NCBI GenBank assembly: GCA_903834785.1 | Contig: CAILKP010000099.1 | Location: 1-48,037, forward strand | Direction of reading: 5' to 3' | DNA from: an uncultured bacterium | GTDB lineage: Bacteria > Planctomycetota > Phycisphaerae > Phycisphaerales > UBA1924 | DNA length: 48,037 nt | Shown here: positions 19,332 through 27,637 of the stretch, piece after piece | Layout of the letters: each line of letters starts with the position of its first letter | How positions within the stretch are numbered: position 1 is the first letter of the stretch | Program-made: the position numbers and the translations under genes | The notes under the pieces: generated by a model | Told to the model about the DNA's origin: nothing | The model's input: the letters and a program-made list of their open reading frames with translations, nothing else | Databases searched by the model: none

Positions 19332-20939
19332 ATGTCCCTCCCAGACTCCATCCATCCGCTCGAAGCCCAGCGCCGTGCCAACCGAGATGCCATCGCGGCA
19401 CTGGGCGTCAGCCCGTATGGCCACCGCGTCGACGGTCTGACCGACCTGTACCACGCCCGCCACCGCTACAGCGAGCAGGCGGACCTGGCCCACAAGGCCC
19501 ACGAGGCGGCGGCCAAGGAAGCCGCCAAGACGGGTGGCACGGTTGCGGGGCATTATGTGGATGTTCGCCCACGCGTGAAGGTCGCCGGGCGCGTCATGCT
19601 CTTTCGCGATGGCGGCAAGCTGATCTGGATCACCCTGCGGGACAGCACCGGTGACCTGCAGATCGCCGTCAGCCAGCGCGATGTGACCGAGGGGGCGTTC
19701 AAGCTCGCCAAGGCGACGGACCTGGCGGACATTCTCGTGGCTGAGGGGCCGCTGATGATGACCAAGACCGGTGAGATCACGGTCTGGTGCACCAACATCG
19801 AGCCGGGCGCCAAGTCGCTGGTCCCGCCGCCGGAGAAGCACTCGGGACTGTCTGATGTGGAGATCCGCTATCGCCAGCGGTACGTGGACATGTGGGCCAA
19901 CCCGGAGACGGTCCGCGTCTTTGAACTGCGTTCCCGGATCGTGTCCAAGGTCCGCGAGCAGCTGATCAAGCTCGGATACCTCGAGGTTGAGACGCCGATG
20001 ATGCAGACGCTTGCCGGCGGTGCGGCGGCGCGGCCGTTCGTCACGCACATGAACGCGCTGGGCATCAGCCTGTTCATGCGGATTGCCCCGGAGTTGTACC
20101 TCAAGCGGCTGCTGGTCGGCGGCATGCCCAAGGTCTTTGAGATCAACCGCAACTTCCGCAACGAGGGCCTGGACAAGCAGCACAACCCCGAGTTCACGAT
20201 GCTCGAGGCCTATGTGGCCTTCGGTGACTGCCGCACTGTGATGGACCTGACCGAGGGCCTCATCCGCGAGGCCGCGGTGCTTGCTGCAAACCAGCAGGGG
20301 ATCTCGGCACCGACGCTGCCGTTTGGCGATCTGAGCATCGATTACTCCAAGCCGTTCCGGCGTGTCGCCTACGGCGAGCTGTTCAAGGCCGCGCTGGGCT
20401 TTGAGATGACCGATGAGCCGCGGGTGCTGGCCGAGGCCGCCCGCCACCACATCAAGGCCACCCCCGGCACGCACATCGCCGTGATCGTCAACGAGCTCTT
20501 CGAGCGCTTTGCTGAGAAGACCGTGGATCCGTCGGTACCCACGTTCATCACCGATTATCCGGCGGCCATCAGCCCGCTGGTGCGCCCGCGGCCGGATGCA
20601 CCGCACTTGGCAGATCGCGCGGACCTGTTCATCGGCGGCATGGAAATCGCGCCGCACTACACCGAGCTCAACGACCCCGACATCCAGGCCCAGCGCTTCC
20701 GCGAGCAGCTCGGCGGCATTGATGCCGAGAAGGCGGCCGAGGAGCAGACCTACCGCACGTTTGATGCCGACTTCATCAACGCCCTGAAGGTGGGCATGCC
20801 GCCGGCCGGCGGCATGGGGCTGGGCATCGACCGGCTGGTGATGCTGCTGACCAACCAGCGGACGATCCGTGATGTGGTGCTGTTCCCGCTGATGAAGCCC
20901 GAGGCCGATGGGGCGGGTACGCCGGCGGCGGGAAGCTGA
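19332..20939 (+). CDS. lysS: Lysyl-tRNA synthetase, class II
   Basis: The enzyme charges tRNA-Lys. The 535-residue protein has the N-terminal OB-fold anticodon-binding domain (about 65-175; VAGRVMLFRDGGKLIWITLRD) and the class II catalytic core: motif 1 near LIKLGYLEVETPMM, motif 2 NRNFRNEGLDKQHNPEFTMLE (split across the loop) and motif 3 GMGLGIDRLVM near the end. The length fits bacterial LysRS with a short Ala/Gly tail. The ATG at 19332 gives the normal start; an in-frame TTG at 19254 would add residues without family similarity. The gene is divergent from mutS across 203 bases that must hold both promoters. Confidence 0.97.
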   Translation: MSLPDSIHPLEAQRRANRDAIAALGVSPYGHRVDGLTDLYHARHRYSEQADLAHKAHEAAAKEAAKTGGTVAGHYVDVRPRVKVAGRVMLFRDGGKLIWITLRDSTGDLQIAVSQRDVTEGAFKLAKATDLADILVAEGPLMMTKTGEITVWCTNIEPGAKSLVPPPEKHSGLSDVEIRYRQRYVDMWANPETVRVFELRSRIVSKVREQLIKLGYLEVETPMMQTLAGGAAARPFVTHMNALGISLFMRIAPELYLKRLLVGGMPKVFEINRNFRNEGLDKQHNPEFTMLEAYVAFGDCRTVMDLTEGLIREAAVLAANQQGISAPTLPFGDLSIDYSKPFRRVAYGELFKAALGFEMTDEPRVLAEAARHHIKATPGTHIAVIVNELFERFAEKTVDPSVPTFITDYPAAISPLVRPRPDAPHLADRADLFIGGMEIAPHYTELNDPDIQAQRFREQLGGIDAEKAAEEQTYRTFDADFINALKVGMPPAGGMGLGIDRLVMLLTNQRTIRDVVLFPLMKPEADGAGTPAAGS

Positions 20940-21264
20940 GCGTCGGGGCGGTGTGGATTGCCGTTTCAACGCTGCCCGCAGCAGATGATTCTGTTGCAAG
21001 TGTGGGCCCCGGCGCATGCGCTGCTTGTGACCTGGGGTATTCCGTAGACGTGCCGATTCGCTGAGATTATGGGATTTCGGGCTGGTTATCGGTGCTTCCA
21101 CGCCCTTTAATCTCTCGGCGTATTCAATAGACTTGATAGGACTTTTCCTAAAACGCGTCGTCAGGACTGTGAGCGTTGAGCTTGCCCGCCGATTGGCAGG
21201 AGCCGCGGTGGTGTTGCCGCCGTGCGATCTGTGCACTTGACACTCTTCCTTCGGCGAGCATTCC
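20940..21264. other. 325-base gap before the chemoreceptor gene
   Basis: I see no coding frame, RNA gene or clear terminator. The middle (about 21100-21160) is AT-richer than its surroundings and is the likely promoter zone of the chemoreceptor. TTGACA occurs at 21237-21242 but is too close to the start codon to be its -35. No flagellar (sigma-28) box with correct spacing was found. Confidence 0.4.
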
Positions 21265-23157
21265 ATGACGATTCGTTCAACCCTCCGTCTGTCTCTCGGC
21301 CTGCTGACGATCACGGTCGGCGGTAGCGTTGTTGTTGCCTGGTTTGCGGCCGCGTCGATCCGTGATCACCTCGAGGGCATCGTGGGTGTGGCCAATCAGG
21401 CCAGCACCGCAGCGGACCATGCGCGGCTGTCGACCGTGGAGGCAACGGCGACGTTCCGTCAGTACCATGCGGCTCCGAGTGCCGAGCGGCTCGAGCAGAC
21501 GGCTGCGGCGATCAAGCGGGCCGTTGAGCAGTTGGGCGAACTTGACAAACTCCCGCTCGATGCTGCGGTGAAGGAAATGACCGCTCGCGCGATCAAGGAC
21601 ACTGGCGAACTGTCTGTGGCCCTCTCCCACGCCGAGGCTGCGCTGACCCGCCGCGGCTACACCTTCGAGCAGGGAGCCGAAGGTGAGCTCATCAAGGCGG
21701 CCAGCGATCTGGAAAGGGGCTTTACGGCGCTGAATCTGCCCGAGCTGACTGCCCTGATCCTGCAGTGCCGCCGGGATGAGAAGAACTTCATGCTCCGGCT
21801 GGATCTCAAGTACAAGGCCCAGGTCGAGCAGGCCGCCGGCCAGATCACCGAGCGCATCGCGACGCTGAGCATCCCCAATGAGAAGAAAACAGAGCTGACG
21901 GGTCTGCTGAAGAGTTACACCTCCAGCTTCGGCGTGCTCGTTGCGTCCTATCAGTCCGCTGACGCGGCTGATCGGCAGTTCACCACCGCCGCGGCAGCGG
22001 TCGCCAAGAACATCACTGAGCTTACTGAGCGGACGAGTGTGATTGGTCACCAGTATGAAGCGCAGCTCGTCTCCGCCGTCGAGCGTCAGCGGCAGCTGGT
22101 CATCGGCACCGGCATTGCCAGTCTGATCAATGTCGCGTACATCGCCTTCATCAACCGCCGGCGCGTGCTCAGCCCCATCGCCGGTCTCAATGCCGAACTT
22201 GACGCACTGAACTCCGGCAGCGGTGACCTGACCCGGCGTCTGCCGGTTGCCGGCAACGACGAAATTGGCCATTTGGCCGCAGGTTTCAACAGCTTTATCG
22301 AGCACATCCAGTCGCTGATTCGTCAGGTCGACCAGGCCTCCCAGCAGGTCGCCACCGCCGCCACAGAGATCGCATCGAGTGCTGATCAGATGAGCCACGG
22401 CGTCGTCACTCAGCAGAAGCAGACGCAGCAGATCGCCGCCGCGGCAGCGGAGCTTTCCTCCTCGATCTCGGATGTCGCGGCCAGTGCCGGTGAGACCGCA
22501 CAGGAGGCGCACAAGTCCGGAGAAACCGCCACGCGGGGCGGTGACCTGATGACCACAGTCGCCACGGAGGTTGTCAGCGTTCAGCAGACGGTCCACTCGG
22601 TCTCTGAGATCATCGAGACGCTCGGCGCCAAGAGCGAGGAGATCCGCAAGATCGTTGATGTGATCAACGACATCGCCGATCAGACCAACCTGCTGGCTCT
22701 CAACGCGGCGATCGAGGCCGCCCGGGCCGGTGAGCACGGACGCGGCTTTGCTGTTGTCGCCGATGAGGTGCGCAAGCTTGCCGAGCGCACGACCAAGTCC
22801 ACCGAGCAGGTTGCCCACACGGTCTCGGGCATCCGCGAGCAGACGGCCAGCGCGGTCGAGGAGATCCGCGAGGGCTCAGCGCGTGTCACCGCCACCGCTG
22901 CCAGTGCCGCCAAGGCCGGCGAGGGTGTCCGGGCGGTTGCCGTTCAGTCAGCCGAGGTGGCACGCCTGGTCGAGTCCATTGCCAAGGCAGGCGACCAGCA
23001 GTCAAAGTCAGTCAGCGAGATCAGCCGTTCCATGGACCAGATGGCACAGGTCAGCCGTGAGGTTGCCGCGGGCAGCCAGCAGTCCGCCGCGGCGGCGACC
23101 GGTCTTGCCCAGGAAAGCCAGCGGCTTCGCAGCTTGGTGGGTCGGTTCAAGGTGTAA
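21265..23157 (+). CDS. Methyl-accepting chemotaxis protein
   Basis: The 630-residue chemoreceptor has membrane segment 1 (about 8-31), a long all-helical periplasmic region (about 35-270) that resembles helical-bimodular (HBM-type) sensors, membrane segment 2 (about 275-293), HAMP (294-348; [21 protein letters not shown]) and a cytoplasmic signalling bundle. The invariant hairpin tip lies near 470-508 ([19 protein letters not shown], then [15 protein letters not shown]), where CheA and CheW bind. The C-terminus ends in [10 protein letters not shown] and has no CheR-docking pentapeptide. The ligand is unknown. No che or flagellar genes are adjacent, so it belongs to a system elsewhere. A small GGGCG-TTTTT-CGCCC hairpin follows the stop directly. 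Confidence 0.95.
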   Translation: MTIRSTLRLSLGLLTITVGGSVVVAWFAAASIRDHLEGIVGVANQASTAADHARLSTVEATATFRQYHAAPSAERLEQTAAAIKRAVEQLGELDKLPLDAAVKEMTARAIKDTGELSVALSHAEAALTRRGYTFEQGAEGELIKAASDLERGFTALNLPELTALILQCRRDEKNFMLRLDLKYKAQVEQAAGQITERIATLSIPNEKKTELTGLLKSYTSSFGVLVASYQSADAADRQFTTAAAAVAKNITELTERTSVIGHQYEAQLVSAVERQRQLVIGTGIASLINVAYIAFINRRRVLSPIAGLNAELDALNSGSGDLTRRLPVAGNDEIGHLAAGFNSFIEHIQSLIRQVDQASQQVATAATEIASSADQMSHGVVTQQKQTQQIAAAAAELSSSISDVAASAGETAQEAHKSGETATRGGDLMTTVATEVVSVQQTVHSVSEIIETLGAKSEEIRKIVDVINDIADQTNLLALNAAIEAARAGEHGRGFAVVADEVRKLAERTTKSTEQVAHTVSGIREQTASAVEEIREGSARVTATAASAAKAGEGVRAVAVQSAEVARLVESIAKAGDQQSKSVSEISRSMDQMAQVSREVAAGSQQSAAAATGLAQESQRLRSLVGRFKV

Positions 23158-23245
23158 GGCGACCGGGCGTTTTTCGCCCAAGCGTCTTCGCCGGACCGCC
23201 CCACCAATGAGACCGGTTCCCCGGACGAACGACTGCCAGCAACTC

Positions 23246-23291
23246 CTGCACCGACACCGCACGCTTCGTCAGAAGCGCGGTGTCGGTGCAG
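23246..23291. repeat. Long, near-perfect hairpin
   Basis: CTGCACCGACACCGC (23246-23260) pairs perfectly with GCGGTGTCGGTGCAG (23277-23291). Inside, GCTTC and GAAGC pair around GTCA, with AC bulged out. It makes a 20-pair stem between the chemoreceptor gene and tRNA-Ser. No T run follows on either strand, so it is not a typical intrinsic terminator; a REP-like element or mRNA 3' stabiliser are options. Confidence 0.75.
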
Positions 23292-23411
23292 TTCCCGTTC
23301 CGCCGGGCTTGGGCGCGGTTTTCCCGCCGCGGCTTGACCGGCAGCAGAATCCGGTCGATCCCTCCCTGAATCCAGCCCGCCTGGAAGTTCGCCCGGCAAA
23401 CCTCTGCCGGG

Positions 23412-24035
23412 CTACACTTCCCCTCGCCGGAAAGGTGGCCGAGAGGCTGAAGGCGACGGTTTGCTAAACCGTTTTACGTGTTTCGACGCGTAACGGGGGT
23501 TCGAATCCCCCCCTTTCCGCTTTGCTGAAAACGCCGATTCCCCGCTGATAAGCGGGGTTTCTGCGTTTGGGGGCACCCCCCCTGAGTCCACCGAAGTCTC
23601 CCCGAATCCACTGTCGGATGCGTGTGCGCAACCAGCTGCGCAACCAGACAAACCGTACCCCACGGGGGTATCTGTCTCAACCTCCTCACGGCTGCCGATA
23701 ACCAGCGGCCCCCGGGCTGCCCCGCCAGCTCCGCCCCCCTCGGTCCCGGTCGCCCGCTGGGCCTGACCGCTGGCCGGGGTGGTCAAGTCTGGCAGCATGG
23801 CCAGTGCCGCCGTCTCGGCTCCCCGCATCGTGTGCGAATAGCGGTCCATGGTCAGCGTGATGGTCGAGTGGCGTGCCAGGGTCTGGGCCATCTTGGGATG
23901 CACGCCGCTGCTGGCAAGGTCGGTGACGAACGAATGCCGCAGGGAGTGGAAGTCGGCTTTGCGCCCGGCGTGGTCGGTGTATCGCAGGAAGTCGCTCGCC
24001 TCGCGGTCCTTAGTTCCTTCCGCGTGGCTCCTCAA
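23412..24035 (-). pseudogene. Truncated tyrosine recombinase (integrase) at tRNA-Ser
   Basis: Only the C-terminal catalytic part of a tyrosine integrase remains: DFHSLRHSFVTDL (the HxxR box), MAQTLARHSTITLTMDRYSH (the His and the nucleophile Tyr), then a Thr/Gly-rich tail. The N-terminal DNA-binding arm, the core-binding domain and the first catalytic Arg and Lys are missing upstream of about 24035, so the fragment is inactive. The frame continues straight through the antisense of tRNA-Ser (giving KGGDSNPRY and following residues) to a stop at 23412, the typical result of integration into a tRNA 3' end. It marks the edge of a former integrative element. A matching distal att repeat was not found in the window. 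Confidence 0.85.
23429..23519 (+). tRNA. tRNA-Ser (anticodon GCU)
   Basis: The 91-base gene folds as a class II tRNA: acceptor GGAAAGG/CCTTTCC with discriminator G, D arm with GAGAGGCTGAAGGC, anticodon stem ACGGT/ACCGT around loop TTGCTAA, a long variable arm (TTACG/CGTAA) typical of serine tRNAs, and a T arm GGGGGTTCGAATCCCCC. The anticodon GCU reads AGC and AGU. CCA is not encoded. Its 3' half is read antisense by an integrase remnant, so this gene served as an integration site. Confidence 0.97.
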
Positions 24036-24183
24036 GGCCGAGGCCCAGACTCCTGTGCCGGTGACGGTGTTCGTCTTCTCTCGTGCGACCTCGGTGGTGA
24101 CTCAAGCAACGGACAGGACCACCGACAGTGTGGAACGTCCGAGCTTCCTCCAGCCGCCGCTGGTCCTATTCCAAATCCCGTGA

Positions 24184-24204
24184 TATACTCCCCTGGTTTA
24201 GGGG
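24184..24204 (+). promoter_or_regulatory. Putative -10 box and hairpin over a ribosome site
   Basis: TATACT (24184-24189) is a good -10 box, but the sequence 17 bases upstream (TGGTCC) is a poor -35. Directly after it, CCCCT (24190-24194) pairs with AGGGG (24200-24204), which is the likely Shine-Dalgarno of the gene starting at 24212. If transcription starts near 24195 the hairpin would not form fully. Confidence 0.4.
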
Positions 24205-24211
24205 ATAATCT

Positions 24212-24688
24212 ATGCGCACCTCCGTCATCCTTGCTGCTTATGCGACGCTCGTCCTCCTTGCCGGCGGCTACGCGTTTGTTTCCGCGCCGCCAGAGGCCAA
24301 TAAGACCACCGCGATCGCCATCCCGGGCATGATCGCCGCGGTGTCGCTGGGTTTGGCCGCCCTGTGGCGGAGCGCGCCTCGCAATGCGGGGCGGCGATGG
24401 CTGACCGTGGGTGCCTGTCTGCTGTTTGCCGGGCTGGTCGCCTTCCCGGCGGTGATGCGGACCGGCAAGATGCGGAACTGGCCGGAGGCGAGCACCCAGT
24501 GGACCGCGGCCACGGCGGCTGATGCCTCGCTGGCCGAGAAGGCCAAAGCGGACCGGGCTGTGCGCAAGGCGTTCTTTTCCGAGCGCAACAGCCCTGATCA
24601 TGATCAGACTTATCTCGTGATCACCCTCTGGACGATCACAGGGCTCAGTGCCGCAGCCGCGGCACTCTGTGCAATCTCGCGCCGCTGA
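24212..24688 (+). CDS. Small hydrophobic membrane protein, unknown function
   Basis: The 158-residue protein has about four membrane segments: near 4-24, 34-52, 63-82 and 135-154. A soluble loop (about 85-130) contains a Lys-rich stretch and SERNSPDHD. The N-terminal three helices loosely recall TMEM14-like small membrane proteins, but I do not assign the family. The start is supported by AGGGG 7 bases before the ATG. It lies directly beyond the integrase remnant and 36 bases before the YcxB-like pair on the same strand, so the three genes may share a transcript. They could be cargo of the old element or the original host sequence. Confidence 0.7.
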   Translation: MRTSVILAAYATLVLLAGGYAFVSAPPEANKTTAIAIPGMIAAVSLGLAALWRSAPRNAGRRWLTVGACLLFAGLVAFPAVMRTGKMRNWPEASTQWTAATAADASLAEKAKADRAVRKAFFSERNSPDHDQTYLVITLWTITGLSAAAAALCAISRR

Positions 24689-24724
24689 TTTCGCTCCAAC
24701 CTGGCCATCGTCGGAGGTGTACGC

Positions 24725-25348
24725 ATGGAGTTCCGCTACCAGCCGACCGTTGCTGATATGACGGTGGTGACCCGCGCTGGCCTTGATCGCATGGCGGCCC
24801 TGGGGCCGGGCCAGCACGATGGGCTGACGTTCATTCGTCGCCTTGGAGTGGTCGTGTTCATTCTTGGTGTTCTGCTCGTGCTTGCCGGGCTCGCTCTGCT
24901 GGCCCGGCTCATCCCTCAACTCGTCGGCACACCCGGCTGGGTGAACGTCGTGCTGGTCGCTCTGGGCTCTGGCCTGATCAGTCTGGGTTGGTCTGCCCGA
25001 GGGCTCAAGCTCGATGTTGACAAGATCATCGGACAAGGGCTCGGCGCCCCGGGGCTGGAGAGCAACCCGCAAGTGCTCCGTGCCGTCGAGGAGATGGGCG
25101 AGGTTCAAGTGACGATCGGGGCCAGCGGCGTGAGCATCAGCAGCAAGCGTGAGAGCGCGACGTACCCGTGGGCCGAGATCACGTCGATCCGGGGCGAAGG
25201 CGAGCACCTTCTGCTCCAGGGCGATGGGCTCTCGGGGGCGATGGTCGTACTGCCGGTGCGTGCCTTACCCCAGGGCACCAATGTGGAAGCGTTCATCGCC
25301 GCACTCCAGCAGCTTCGCACGGGGCGGCGCGTTCCGGGCTTTGAGTGA
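24725..25348 (+). CDS. YcxB-like membrane protein, copy 1
   Basis: The 207-residue protein has a short head (FRYQPTVADMTVVTRAG), two membrane segments (about 40-62 and 70-90) and a C-terminal soluble domain (about 125-200) with the YcxB pattern: a strand pair with SISSKRESATYPWAEITSI, LLLQGD, then VVLPVRALPQGTNVEAFIAAL. YcxB-like proteins are common and uncharacterised. GGAGGT lies 6 bases before the ATG. The next gene, 3 bases after this stop, is a paralog sharing the PxRALPQGTxVE block, so the two arose by tandem duplication. Confidence 0.8.
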   Translation: MEFRYQPTVADMTVVTRAGLDRMAALGPGQHDGLTFIRRLGVVVFILGVLLVLAGLALLARLIPQLVGTPGWVNVVLVALGSGLISLGWSARGLKLDVDKIIGQGLGAPGLESNPQVLRAVEEMGEVQVTIGASGVSISSKRESATYPWAEITSIRGEGEHLLLQGDGLSGAMVVLPVRALPQGTNVEAFIAALQQLRTGRRVPGFE

Positions 25349-25351
25349 ACC

Positions 25352-26005
25352 ATGCTCAGCTTCTCGTACAAGCCGGAGATCGGTGATCTGATATCGGCAA
25401 CGCAGGCGGTCATGCTTCGTGCCTCGGACCGAATCGGTGCCTGCGAGCCGGCCACAATTCAACCAAGCGGAAGCACTTCCGCGACTACCCCGGGAGGCCT
25501 CTCCAGATTTCTCGTCCGGCTTGGTATCAAGCATTGCTGCCTCGCGGGGCTGATCCTCGGTGGTATTGCCCAGCCGCCACGCAGTTCCGCGTTCATCTGG
25601 CTTATGGCCTCCACGTGGCTGTTCAGTGGTCTGTGGCTTGTCAGGTTCGGCCTCTGGCTCCGCAGTAAGCCCTTTGTCGCGGACGCGTTCGTCGCTTCCG
25701 AAGAGTTTCGCGAGGTCTTTGAACTCCCTTCGACCACAAGAGCCTTCGAGAGTTTCAAGCCCGTGACGATCAACATGGACGCCGTCCGAATCGTGGTGGT
25801 GTCCGAAGATGGTCAGTATGTGGCGTTGTGGACGGGCTTCTCCCGCATCGTGCAGCAATCCGATTGCATCCGGATCGAGAGTCACCGCCGCACCGGCGAT
25901 CTCATCGTCATCCCGACCCGCGCCCTGCCCCAGGGCACTGATGTGGAACTGCTCATCAGCGTGTTCGAACAGCTTCGCCGAGGTGAGCGAGTCGCTGGCA
26001 TGTAG
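25352..26005 (+). CDS. YcxB-like membrane protein, copy 2
   Basis: The 217-residue protein shares its layout with the preceding gene: head FSYKPEIGDLISATQAVM, two membrane segments (about 60-75 and 82-103), and a C-terminal domain ending in VIPTRALPQGTDVELLISVFEQLRRGERVAG. The end matches copy 1 closely while the membrane region has diverged, so the duplication is old. It starts 3 bases after the copy 1 stop and is probably translated from the same message; GAG of that stop region is the only candidate ribosome site. The function is unknown. Confidence 0.8.
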   Translation: MLSFSYKPEIGDLISATQAVMLRASDRIGACEPATIQPSGSTSATTPGGLSRFLVRLGIKHCCLAGLILGGIAQPPRSSAFIWLMASTWLFSGLWLVRFGLWLRSKPFVADAFVASEEFREVFELPSTTRAFESFKPVTINMDAVRIVVVSEDGQYVALWTGFSRIVQQSDCIRIESHRRTGDLIVIPTRALPQGTDVELLISVFEQLRRGERVAGM

Positions 26006-26070
26006 CGACGAACGCCGCGTCGGGACGATCTCGGCTGATTGAATGGTGAGTTTCAGCTTCGCACGGTGAT

Positions 26071-26718
26071 TTACGGCCGCACGATTCGCAGCCCGCCGAG
26101 GGATGGACCGTCCTCATCGCGACGTGATGCAGGGTCCGGCCAGTCGACCGGCCGCCGCGGCGGAAGCGTGGGGGGTGTCTCCGTGGATCCGATGGCATCC
26201 GCTCCGACCTCGTGCGTTGCCGGCAGGTGGGCCACTCCTGCCTCCAGCCCCTGGTGCAGGGCCGCACGCAGCAGGTCCCGCCAGGTGACAATGCCCATAA
26301 CGTGCTGGTATTCGTCAAGAATCGGCAGGCACGTGATGCCGTGGGCCAGCAGCAGCGCGATGGCATCGGTGATCGGTGTTTCGGCCGGGATCCAGATCAG
26401 ACTCCGGGTCATAATCTGGTGTGCCCGGCGCTGCAGGCAGAACGAATCCTGGCTGCGCTCCGCCCGCGTGCCGACAAACGGGGACATGTGCTTGAGCAGA
26501 TCGCGATCGCTGATCAGACCCGCGGCGTGGCCGTTGTCAACCACCAGGAGATGATGGAATCCGTGCCGATGGAACAGGTCGCGGATCTGAGCGACGGTGT
26601 GGTCCATGGTCACGGTCACAACGGTTCTCGTCATGATCGCCCCGACGGTGCCCTCGGCATACGACCCCGGGCCGGTGGGGCCTGATCGGTCGTTGCTTGA
26701 TTGGCTGGCGGCGTCCAT
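26071..26718 (-). CDS. CBS-domain pair protein
   Basis: The 215-residue protein consists of two CBS motifs and little else. CBS1 (about 27-80) holds GAIMTRTVVTVTMDHTVAQI with FHHLLVVDNGHAAGLISDRDLL; CBS2 (about 100-155) holds IMTRSLIWIPAETPITDAI with ITCLPILDEYQHVMGIVTWRDLL. Such pairs bind adenosine nucleotides and act as cytoplasmic energy sensors or regulators of attached proteins; here no effector domain is fused. The tail (160-215) is Pro/Arg-rich. The start at 26718 has AAGGA 8 bases upstream; extension to 26850 adds non-family residues. It is divergent from the HIT gene and convergent with the YcxB-like pair. Confidence 0.88.
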   Translation of the reverse strand: MDAASQSSNDRSGPTGPGSYAEGTVGAIMTRTVVTVTMDHTVAQIRDLFHRHGFHHLLVVDNGHAAGLISDRDLLKHMSPFVGTRAERSQDSFCLQRRAHQIMTRSLIWIPAETPITDAIALLLAHGITCLPILDEYQHVMGIVTWRDLLRAALHQGLEAGVAHLPATHEVGADAIGSTETPPTLPPRRPVDWPDPASRRDEDGPSLGGLRIVRP

Positions 26719-26869
26719 GGTGGGTTCCTTGTTCTGTTCCTGCTTCGCCCTGACGTTCCTTCTCGTAGTGGGGGATCTTCTCCGAACGCTTCCGGTGGCG
26801 GACCACCCATTCCTTACGTTCAATATGCCAAGTGCGGTCCCGACGGGCACGGTTTGGTACCATCAGGCC

Positions 26870-27562
26870 ATGGCCAGCCAGCAGCCGAACCCTGCCCAGC
26901 CCGACCAACCCTCCCAACTTGGCGCGCCGGCACCGGTCGTCCGGTCCGAGAACCCCGCTCCTGCCGCGAGCAGTGACCCAATCGCGCCACACCTCACCGG
27001 CCAAGCCCTTCAGGCCCCGTGGCGCTTGCAGTATCTTGAGTCCATTGATGAGCAGGACAAGCAGCGGGCCGCCGCGGCAAGTGCAGGCCAGCCCGTCAGC
27101 TTCATGGCCGCGTATTGGGCCGCGCCCGAAAGGGATGTTGCCAACCACGTGGTGCTCCGCACCGCGCACGGCCTGATCCTGCTCAACGGGTACCCCTACG
27201 CCAATGGTCACTTGCTGGTCTGCCTGGCCGAGGCCCGCCCCCGCCTGCTGGACTACACGGAGTCCCAGCGGGCCGAACTCTGGAAGCTTGTTGACCTCGC
27301 GACGGACCTGATGGAACTGACGCTGCAGCCGCAGGGGATCAACACCGGTATCAACCAGGGCCGGGCCGCCGGCGCCGGCGTGCCCACGCACCTGCACGTG
27401 CACCTGATCCCGCGGTGGGGGGGTGACACCAACTTCATCACCACCGTCGGCCGCATCCGGGTCATCCCCGCCGCGCTGGATGCCATGACAGCCCGCTACC
27501 GCCAGGTCGTTGCCAGTGTCCCCCGGTTCACCGCAGCTGCGGCTGGCACGGCCCAGCCGTGA
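26870..27562 (+). CDS. HIT family nucleotide hydrolase/transferase
   Basis: The 230-residue protein has the histidine triad HLHVHLIPRW after GINQGRAAGAGVPT, with a preceding nucleotide-binding strand LILLNGYPYANGHLLV. The arrangement is that of Ap4A phosphorylase/FHIT-like HIT proteins (branch with LLNxYPYxxGHLLV), which cleave dinucleoside polyphosphates or nucleoside phosphoramidates. The first 55 residues are Pro/Gln/Ala-rich and probably disordered. The start is uncertain: ATG 26870 is chosen, ATG 26825 is in frame, and neither has a strong ribosome site. The divergent CBS gene lies 151 bases away. Confidence 0.9.
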   Translation: MASQQPNPAQPDQPSQLGAPAPVVRSENPAPAASSDPIAPHLTGQALQAPWRLQYLESIDEQDKQRAAAASAGQPVSFMAAYWAAPERDVANHVVLRTAHGLILLNGYPYANGHLLVCLAEARPRLLDYTESQRAELWKLVDLATDLMELTLQPQGINTGINQGRAAGAGVPTHLHVHLIPRWGGDTNFITTVGRIRVIPAALDAMTARYRQVVASVPRFTAAAAGTAQP

Positions 27563-27637
27563 GGTCGAGGATCTGAACCAACGAAAGCTCATCTATGCCG
27601 CATCCCGCGGCGAACTCGAACCGCAGGAACACCCACC

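Noticed and set aside
21237..21265. TTGACA as a -35 box for the chemoreceptor gene
   Set aside because: The matching -10 position falls on the start codon, leaving no room for a leader or ribosome site.
19320..21314. 664-codon minus-strand open frame
   Set aside because: It lies opposite lysS, which carries all class II motifs; long antisense frames are common at this GC content.
21277..22818. 513-codon minus-strand open frame
   Set aside because: It is the antisense of the chemoreceptor gene.
24032..25207. 391-codon minus-strand open frame
   Set aside because: It is opposite the small membrane protein and YcxB-like genes, which have good ribosome sites and membrane segments.
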